Both the position numbers and the translations under genes were made by a program. From positions 1 to 16,827 of the forward strand of contig CAZFZB010000063.1 in NCBI GenBank assembly GCA_964523415.1: a DNA stretch of 16,827 nt, given 5' to 3'. Below are positions 11,516 through 16,827 of the stretch, piece by piece (the first letter of the stretch is position 1; each line of letters opens with the position of its first letter). The notes under the pieces were generated by a model. That model saw only the letters and a list, made by a program, of their open reading frames with translations, made no database searches and was not told the DNA's origin. The stretch comes from M0108 sp964523415 (GTDB taxonomy: Bacteria > Pseudomonadota > Gammaproteobacteria > Chromatiales > Chromatiaceae).

Positions 11516-13608
11516 CAGAATTCGGACCAGTCATCGTCCTGATGATCGAAAATCCGGCCGGAACGGTCTCGTTCCCGGTGGGTTGATCCAGTGTCCCCCC
11601 CTCTCGAGCTCGCCGCACGGCCAGCGCGGGGAGGGATAGCCCCCACAGGACCGCCATGGTGACCCAAGGCGATGGTATTGCTACGGGCGGGGGGCAAGGA
11701 CTCCGTGACGGAGGGCGGCACCGGTTCCGCACCGGCCTTGCCCAGGTGAAAGAAGGTGATGGCGCGTTTGAGTTCTCGGGCCTGCTCGTCCAGGGCGGCA
11801 GCGGCTGCCGCCGCCTCCTCCACGAGGGCGGCGTTTTGCTGGGTGACCTGATCCATCTGAATGACCGCCTGATTCACATGGTCGATGCCTACGGCCTGCT
11901 CCCGGCTGGCGGCGCTGATCTCCGCCACCATGTCACTGACTTCCTGTACCGCTGCCACGATTGCCCGCAAGGCCTCGCCCGAGTCCTGTACCAATCGGCT
12001 GCCCTCCTCAATCCGCCCTACGCTGTTATTGATCAGATTTTTGATCTCCTTGGCGGCGTCGGCGCTGCGTTGGGCGAGTTGACGTACCTCGCCGGAGACC
12101 ACCGCGAACCCGCGTCCGTGTTCGCCGGCCCGAGCGGCCTCCACCGCGGCGTTCAGGGCCAGGATGTTGGTCTGGAAGGCTATGCTGTCGATCACACCGA
12201 TGATATCGGCGATCTGCCTACTGCCCGCATTGATCTGCCCCATGGCAATCACGGCCTGCCCTGCTACCCCTTCGCCCTGTTGGGCACGTTCCTTGGCGAT
12301 CATGGCCAATTTATTGGCCCGATCGGCATTCTCCGCGTTTTGGCGTACCGTCCCGGTCAGTTCCTCCATACTGGCGGCGGTTTCTTCCAGGGACGAGGCC
12401 TGTTCCTCGGTGCGCTGGCTCAGGTCCAGATTGCCCTTGGCGATCTCCGCGGCGGCGGTGGCTACCTGGTCGGTGGCGCCGCGCACGTCGGTCACCACCC
12501 CACGCAAGCGTTCCACCATCCGGTTCAAGGCCTGCATCAAGAGGCCGATCTCGTCCCGGGAGTCGGTGGTCAGATGTTGATCCAAATCACCACGCGCGAT
12601 GCCATCGGATAAGGAGAGGGCCTGCTCTACTGGCCGGGTGATGACCCGTGCTGTCAGATAGGCGGCCAGGCTGATGCCCAGGAGGGCCAGGAGCCCGATG
12701 CCGAGATAGGCGAACTGGAGTTCTACAATGGGTACGAAGGCCTCCTCCTGATCATGTTCGGCGATCAAGGCCCAGGTCAGCCCCGGAACGACTTGCAAGG
12801 GTGCGTAAGACGAGAGGACCGGAACGCCCCGATAGTCCCGGGTCAGACTGCTGTCGGTGCGCCCGGCCAGGGCCTCCCGGCTGGCAAGGGTATCCACCCC
12901 GTTACGCTCCACCGTGCCCGTTAGCGAGGCGGCCAGGCTCCGCTGGCCTGGGTCCAGGATGGAATTGGAGCGCATCCGCTTGTCCGGTCCCACCAGGTAG
13001 GCCTCGCCGGTGGTCCCCAGCCCCTCGCGCTGCGCCATGATGGTATCAATGGCGTTCGGCGCGAGTTGCAAGGCGATAACGCCTCCTGTCCCGTCGATTC
13101 TGGGCACGGGTTCCCCCAGGAAGGCGGCGGGGGTGTTGTCGGCGGCGGCCAGGGGGGCGAAGTCGATGAAGACCCCCGTGGCCCCGTCCCGTACCTGTCG
13201 GAACAGGCGTCCGAGGCTGGAGTTGGCCTGGGTCGGCGATGTCAGGTCGACCCCGCGCAAGGGGCTGCTGGTGGCCGTTTCGGTTACCCGACCGGCGTGA
13301 TCGATCAGATAGAGATTGGCGAAACCCTGTTGGTTGGCGAATCGCTGCAGAAAGCCATCGGGTGGGTTGCCAGGAAACAGGGAAATCAGGTCCGCGAGAA
13401 TCCTGGCGCTGGCCTGACGGCCCTGGATGAGGGCCTCGACGGCGGCCTGCTTGTTGGCCCGCGCCGTCGTGAGCCCATCCAGCTCGGACTGGGTCAGGGC
13501 CTGGGTCGCTATCCAATAGGTAAAGGCCCCGGCCACCAGCATCGGCAGGAGCCCGATCAGCCAGAAGGCGATCAATAGGCGGTTACGCAGTCTCAGGTTC
13601 TTGAACAT
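11515..13608 (-). CDS. Methyl-accepting chemotaxis protein with periplasmic dCache-like sensor
   Basis: From ATG 13608 the receptor has 697 residues. Order: TM1 (about 11-33), periplasmic dCache-like domain (about 38-295, with FIDFAPL, GVIALQLAPNAID and GEAYLVGPDKRMRSNS), TM2 (298-320), HAMP (about 320-373), and the methyl-accepting signalling domain (about 390-600). The hairpin tip is fully conserved: IDSIAFQTNILALNAAVEAARAGEHGRGFAVV (473-504). After the coiled coil comes a Pro/Gly/Ser-rich tether (about 622-690) ending in DWSEF (693-697), matching the CheR/CheB docking pentapeptide x-[FWYH]-x-x-[FWYH]. GAGAGG (13615-13620) lies 6 bases before ATG 13608. An in-frame ATG at 13704 would add 32 polar residues before TM1 and is less likely. 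The ligand is not known. Confidence 0.93.
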   Translation of the reverse strand: MFKNLRLRNRLLIAFWLIGLLPMLVAGAFTYWIATQALTQSELDGLTTARANKQAAVEALIQGRQASARILADLISLFPGNPPDGFLQRFANQQGFANLYLIDHAGRVTETATSSPLRGVDLTSPTQANSSLGRLFRQVRDGATGVFIDFAPLAAADNTPAAFLGEPVPRIDGTGGVIALQLAPNAIDTIMAQREGLGTTGEAYLVGPDKRMRSNSILDPGQRSLAASLTGTVERNGVDTLASREALAGRTDSSLTRDYRGVPVLSSYAPLQVVPGLTWALIAEHDQEEAFVPIVELQFAYLGIGLLALLGISLAAYLTARVITRPVEQALSLSDGIARGDLDQHLTTDSRDEIGLLMQALNRMVERLRGVVTDVRGATDQVATAAAEIAKGNLDLSQRTEEQASSLEETAASMEELTGTVRQNAENADRANKLAMIAKERAQQGEGVAGQAVIAMGQINAGSRQIADIIGVIDSIAFQTNILALNAAVEAARAGEHGRGFAVVSGEVRQLAQRSADAAKEIKNLINNSVGRIEEGSRLVQDSGEALRAIVAAVQEVSDMVAEISAASREQAVGIDHVNQAVIQMDQVTQQNAALVEEAAAAAAALDEQARELKRAITFFHLGKAGAEPVPPSVTESLPPARSNTIALGHHGGPVGAIPPRAGRAASSRGGDTGSTHRERDRSGRIFDHQDDDWSEF

Positions 13609-13710
13609 GGTTGGCCTCTCGGTGGGCACGGTGGGGTCGCCAATGGTGTGGTCGCTAGATGATCGCTTGGGGGTGGTGGTTACTGTCTCTCTCCTAAATG
13701 GCATTGACCT

Positions 13711-14211
13711 TCAATCACCTAGAGCGAGATCGAGCAATAGGTTGCTATCGAGCAGCACTATCATGTGTCCCTGCACCTCGGCCAAACCTGCCACGAAGGC
13801 GCTGCCAATAGGACCCCCTAAATCCGGCGGTGGGCTGATCATCTCATCCTGCAGAAGATGCTCGTCGCACACCGCATCGACCACCATCCCCATGATCTTT
13901 TCCTGCTCGTCCTGAGTGACGTTGACGACAATGACCACGGTCCGGGGGCCATAGGACCGGGGAGGCAGACCAAGCCGCTCCCGCAGGTCGATGATGGGAA
14001 TCACGCTGCCCCTCAGATTGATGACGCCCTTCACGAAGGGCGGGGTATTGGGTAGAGGGGTCACTGGCTCCCAGACCCGGATTTCCCGCACCTTGAGGAT
14101 GTCCAGCCCATACTCGGTCTCGGCCAGTTCGAAGGTCAGAAACTGGCGTACCCCCCGCGCGGGGCTATGGCTAATCGGTCCCTGAGGGCTGTCGATGGCG
14201 ATCATATTCAT
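13711..14211 (-). CDS. cheW: CheW coupling protein
   Basis: CheW joins the receptor tip to CheA in the signalling array. The 166-residue product has a short N-terminal tail (about 1-21) and then a single CheW-like SH3-type domain: QFLTFELAETEYGLDILKVREI, the conserved NTPPFVKGVINLRGSVIPIIDLRERL, and VVDAVCDEH. Length is usual. The ATG shares one base with the cheA stop (TGATG), so its translation is probably coupled to cheA. The mcp gene begins about 100 bases after the cheW stop; this longest gap in the operon might hold extra control signals, though no clear promoter is visible. Confidence 0.96.
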   Translation of the reverse strand: MNMIAIDSPQGPISHSPARGVRQFLTFELAETEYGLDILKVREIRVWEPVTPLPNTPPFVKGVINLRGSVIPIIDLRERLGLPPRSYGPRTVVIVVNVTQDEQEKIMGMVVDAVCDEHLLQDEMISPPPDLGGPIGSAFVAGLAEVQGHMIVLLDSNLLLDLALGD

Positions 14212-16427
14212 CAGAGTCCACTTGAGGTTAGATGCAAACCCGGAGGTATTGGCACGCGGGGCTCCCCCTGCCCTGTCTCGCGCACAGCCGCGATCCGTTT
14301 CAACTCACTGCCATCCAGGATCAGCCCGATCCGCCCGTCTCCCAGCACCGTGGCGGCGGAAACCCCAGGTACCTTGCGGAAGTGGGTCTCCAGCCCCTTG
14401 ATCACGATCTGTTGCTGACCCTGCAGTTCATCCACGAGGAGGGCGATGTCGCCATCATCCACCTCGACGATCACCAGCAAGGGGCGCGTCTCCGGACCCA
14501 TGTCCGATGGCACCCCCAGCAGGGAGGCCAGGCGTATCACCGGCAGGAAACGTTCTCGCAGGTGATAGACCTCAAGTCCGCCAGGCAATACCCGTATCCA
14601 TGTTGGATTCAACTGTACGGTCTCGACGATCGACACCAGGGGCAGGATATAGACCTCTGGACCGACTCGAATCAACTGGCCGTCCAGAATGGCCAGTGTC
14701 AGGGGGATACGGATGGTAAAGCGCGTCCCCTGCCCTACCGTCGAGGCCAACTCTAACCGCCCGCCCAAGGCGCGAATGTTGCGCTCTACCACGTCCAGCC
14801 CCACCCCGCGTCCGGAGAGGTCCGTCGCCCTGGTCCGGGTCGTGAAGCCGGGGTGGCAAAGGATGCGTAGCAGGTGTTCCGGATCCAGGGACTCGGCATT
14901 GCCGGCGAGACCCAGTTCCCGGGCATGTGCCACTACGGAGTGGACATCGATACCGGCTCCGTCGTCCGCAACCTCTATGAAGATGTTTCCGGCCCGATGC
15001 GAGGCACTCATTCTTAAATTCCCCGTTGGGGGTTTGCCTCGGGCCCGCCGTATCTCTGGGGTTTCCAGCCCGTGGTCCATGGCGTTGCGCAGCAGGTGGG
15101 TGAGGGGATCGACTACCAGTTCGATCAGCCGCTTGTCCAGTTCGGTATGCTCACCGCTCAGGTGAAACTCCACCTCCTTTCCCAACTCCCGCGCTAGGTC
15201 GTGGATCAAACGTGGAAAGCGGTTGAAGACAAAGCCGATCGGAAGCATGCGGATGCCTAACACCTGGGATTGCAGCTCCCGGGTATTGCGCTCCAGTTGG
15301 GCCATCCCCTGACGCAACGACTCCCCGGCGTGACCATCAGCCTGGGTGGCCAGGCGTTGCAGCATGGACTGAGTGATGACGAGTTCGCCCACCAGATTGA
15401 CCAGGGCGTCCACCTTCTCGGTGCCAACCCGGATGGAGGCGCCCTGATGGATGGTAGGGGGCGCTGGGGCGGGTGGTGGCCTGGCGGGGAGCGGGCTGGA
15501 GGGCGGGCTGGAGGGCGGGCTGGAGGCCGAGGCCGAAGTTTCGGATGGGGGCCATTCCGGGGGCGCGGGCGGGGGGAGTGGGAGGGTGGGGCTGGTAGGC
15601 ACTGCTGGCGGTGGGGTGAGCCCGCTTTCAAGCTTGGGGGGGGTGTCCGGCGCCCAAGGCATCAACTCTAGATCGCAGTCATCCAGTACCCAATCGAAGA
15701 CCTCCCGTATGCTTGCCTCCGGCACCGAGGCGGCCAGGTCCAGCGACCAGGAGAGGAAGCAGTCCCCCGGCACCAGTTCGGCCAGGGTCGGTAGGTCACG
15801 GATCTCGACCCTAACGGCTAGGGTACCGAGTCGAGCCAGTTCCCGGAACATGAGCACCACGTCATTACCCTTCGCCAGGAGCCCCCGGCGGGGACGAAAG
15901 CGGATGTGCCAGCCGGTCACGGCTGGTGGGGATGCCGATCCCCGCGCGGCTGGCGGATCCGGATCCGGCGTAAGCCGCGTGGCTGACGCTTGATCCGACG
16001 GCGTACTGGATAGGGGTTTCGGGTCTGTAAGGGGCGCGGAGGGGTCGAGCAGGGTGTTCAGAGCCGCCTCCGCGGAGGTAAGAAACTCCGGGTCCGGCTG
16101 GCCACCGGCGCTGAGGATCCTAAGCAGGCCTCGCGCCCCGTCCACCGCTTGGAGTAAGACGGCGATCAGTGCCTCGTCCAAGGGCCGGATGCCGTGCCGC
16201 ACCTGGTCCAATAGGGACTCCATCAGATGGGTGAAGCGGGTTAGATCGGCGTAGCCGAAGGTCCCGCTCCCGCCCTTCATGGAATGGGCAGCTCGGAAGA
16301 GGGCATTGATCACATCCGTGTCGACGATGGGGCCTGAGGCGGCCACCAGAGTCGATTCCATGGCGTCCAGGCCCTCGAAACTCTCTTCGAAAAAAATTCC
16401 CTCAAACTGTTTGAGATCAAGAGTCAT
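14211..16427 (-). CDS. cheA: CheA chemotaxis histidine kinase
   Basis: CheA autophosphorylates on histidine and passes phosphate to CheY and CheB. The 738-residue protein shows P1/Hpt (about 1-105) with H48 in FRAAHSMKGGSGTFG. A P2-like region (about 172-258) and a very Pro/Ser-rich linker (about 262-328) follow. P3 dimerisation helices start at about 331 (VGTEKVDALVNLVGELV). The P4 ATPase has the N box HLLRNAMDHGLE (N448), G1 DDGAGI (488-493), G2 GRGVGLD (539-545) and GQGTRF (565-570). The P5 CheW-like domain (about 578-712) ends the protein. All catalytic motifs are intact. The linker DNA has tandem 12-bp repeats and an 8-base C tract. The start overlaps the cheY stop by four bases (ATGA), and the stop overlaps the cheW start. 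Confidence 0.97.
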   Translation of the reverse strand: MTLDLKQFEGIFFEESFEGLDAMESTLVAASGPIVDTDVINALFRAAHSMKGGSGTFGYADLTRFTHLMESLLDQVRHGIRPLDEALIAVLLQAVDGARGLLRILSAGGQPDPEFLTSAEAALNTLLDPSAPLTDPKPLSSTPSDQASATRLTPDPDPPAARGSASPPAVTGWHIRFRPRRGLLAKGNDVVLMFRELARLGTLAVRVEIRDLPTLAELVPGDCFLSWSLDLAASVPEASIREVFDWVLDDCDLELMPWAPDTPPKLESGLTPPPAVPTSPTLPLPPPAPPEWPPSETSASASSPPSSPPSSPLPARPPPAPAPPTIHQGASIRVGTEKVDALVNLVGELVITQSMLQRLATQADGHAGESLRQGMAQLERNTRELQSQVLGIRMLPIGFVFNRFPRLIHDLARELGKEVEFHLSGEHTELDKRLIELVVDPLTHLLRNAMDHGLETPEIRRARGKPPTGNLRMSASHRAGNIFIEVADDGAGIDVHSVVAHARELGLAGNAESLDPEHLLRILCHPGFTTRTRATDLSGRGVGLDVVERNIRALGGRLELASTVGQGTRFTIRIPLTLAILDGQLIRVGPEVYILPLVSIVETVQLNPTWIRVLPGGLEVYHLRERFLPVIRLASLLGVPSDMGPETRPLLVIVEVDDGDIALLVDELQGQQQIVIKGLETHFRKVPGVSAATVLGDGRIGLILDGSELKRIAAVRETGQGEPRVPIPPGLHLTSSGL
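15487..15521 (-). repeat. Tandem 12-bp repeat in the cheA linker
   Basis: On the + strand GGAGGGCGGGCT occurs twice in tandem (15498-15509, 15510-15521), preceded by a degenerate copy (15487-15497) and followed by a partial one. On the coding strand each unit encodes Ser-Pro-Pro-Ser in the linker between the P2-like and P3 domains of CheA. A change in copy number would alter linker length without a frameshift. Confidence 0.7.
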
Positions 16428-16786
16428 GGCAAGAGTCGGCCCAGGGTCGCGATCAGCCGCTCCGGGTCGAAAGGCTTGACCATCCAGCCGGTGGCACCGG
16501 CGGCACGGCCGGCCTGGCGGTGTGCGGGCGAGTCCTCGGTGGTTAAGGTCAGAATGGGAGTATGGCGGTAATCAGGGAGATCGCGCAGGGCGCGGATCAA
16601 GCCGAGTCCGTCCAGTTCCGGCATGTTGATGTCGGTGATCACCAGGGCGAAGTGCTCGGCTTGGGCCAATGCCAAGGCGGCTGCCCCATCCTTGGCGCTG
16701 CTCACCCTGAAGCCCGCGGTGCGCAGGGTTTGCGCCAGCATTTCCCGCATGGTGCGGGAGTCATCGACGGTGAGGACGTGATACAT
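16424..16786 (-). CDS. cheY: CheY-type single-domain response regulator
   Basis: The 120-residue product is a lone receiver domain: acidic pair D8/D9, phosphoacceptor D52 (ITDINMPELDG), T82 and K104 (VKPF) are all present. It would accept phosphate from the CheA encoded just downstream and carry the signal to a motor or other output. It is the first visible gene of the operon and overlaps cheA by four bases. AAGG lies about 10 bases upstream of the ATG at 16786. Only 41 bases upstream are in the window, so the operon promoter, or further che genes, may be beyond the edge. Single receivers next to cheA can also act as phosphate sinks, so the motor-binding role is an inference. Confidence 0.92.
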   Translation of the reverse strand: MYHVLTVDDSRTMREMLAQTLRTAGFRVSSAKDGAAALALAQAEHFALVITDINMPELDGLGLIRALRDLPDYRHTPILTLTTEDSPAHRQAGRAAGATGWMVKPFDPERLIATLGRLLP

Positions 16787-16827
16787 GGGTTGGATGGACC
16801 TTGCCGTAAATACAGATACGTTTATAG

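Noticed and set aside
11656..12612. A 318-codon open frame on the + strand
   Set aside because: It is antisense to the mcp signalling domain, lacks known motifs, and arises from the GC-rich codon pattern of the real gene on the other strand.
16787..16827. A flagellar-type (sigma-28) or TATAAA promoter before cheY
   Set aside because: Only 41 bases are available; TAAACGTA with GGCAAGGT fits the sigma-28 consensus poorly and the TATAAA lies at the window edge, so no promoter can be called.
1..16827. CRISPR arrays, insertion sequences, tRNA or rRNA genes
   Set aside because: No regularly spaced repeats, transposase motifs with terminal inverted repeats, or cloverleaf/rRNA sequences were seen on reading through both strands.

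Overview
This window looks like chromosome of a GC-rich, Gram-negative proteobacterium. The best guess is an autotrophic gammaproteobacterium of the purple sulfur or sulfur-oxidising kind. The grounds are a CbbQ/CbbO (Rubisco activase type) pair, an AhpC/AhpF pair of proteobacterial type, an exported metal-binding-type lipocalin-free solute-binding protein, and a full chemotaxis operon. The genus is an inference only; no rRNA or other marker is present.

Layout. Positions 2-1162 (+): the end of an FtsX/MacB-type ABC permease, followed 18 bases later by a ZnuA-like periplasmic solute-binding protein. Positions 1163-1659: about 500 bases without an intact gene, holding a possible decayed minus-strand reading frame and, next to ahpC, a four-block element with the spacing of an OxyR site. 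Positions 1660-3880 (+): ahpC and ahpF, separated by a perfect 12-bp stem-loop. Positions 3881-4266: a nested inverted repeat and a broken C-terminal fragment of a YhaN-like ATPase. Positions 4267-7287 (+): cbbQ and cbbO with no Rubisco gene in view. Positions 7333-8688 (+): a REC-REC-GGDEF response regulator/diguanylate cyclase, whose 3' end overlaps the end of the opposing cheB by 65 bases.

Positions 8624-16786 (-) form one chemotaxis operon, transcribed in the order cheY - cheA - cheW - mcp - STAS gene - cheR - cheD - cheB. Most junctions overlap by 1 to 17 bases, indicating translational coupling; only the cheW-mcp and cheR-cheD gaps are longer than a few bases. The system is self-contained: receptor (MCP with a periplasmic dCache-like sensor), coupling protein, kinase, response regulator, and all three adaptation enzymes. 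The MCP ends in a tethered pentapeptide (DWSEF) of the kind that docks CheR/CheB. The unusual member is a single-domain STAS protein between receptor and methyltransferase.

Working together: AhpF passes NADH electrons to AhpC for peroxide removal, probably under OxyR. CbbQ/CbbO would remodel inhibited Rubisco encoded elsewhere. The Che proteins form a two-component sensory pathway, and the neighbouring diguanylate cyclase offers a possible, unproven, c-di-GMP output. I found no mobile element, CRISPR array, tRNA or rRNA. The items most worth a second look are the OxyR-like site, the ahpC-ahpF hairpin, the orphan cbbQO next to a diguanylate cyclase, and the STAS protein inside the che operon.
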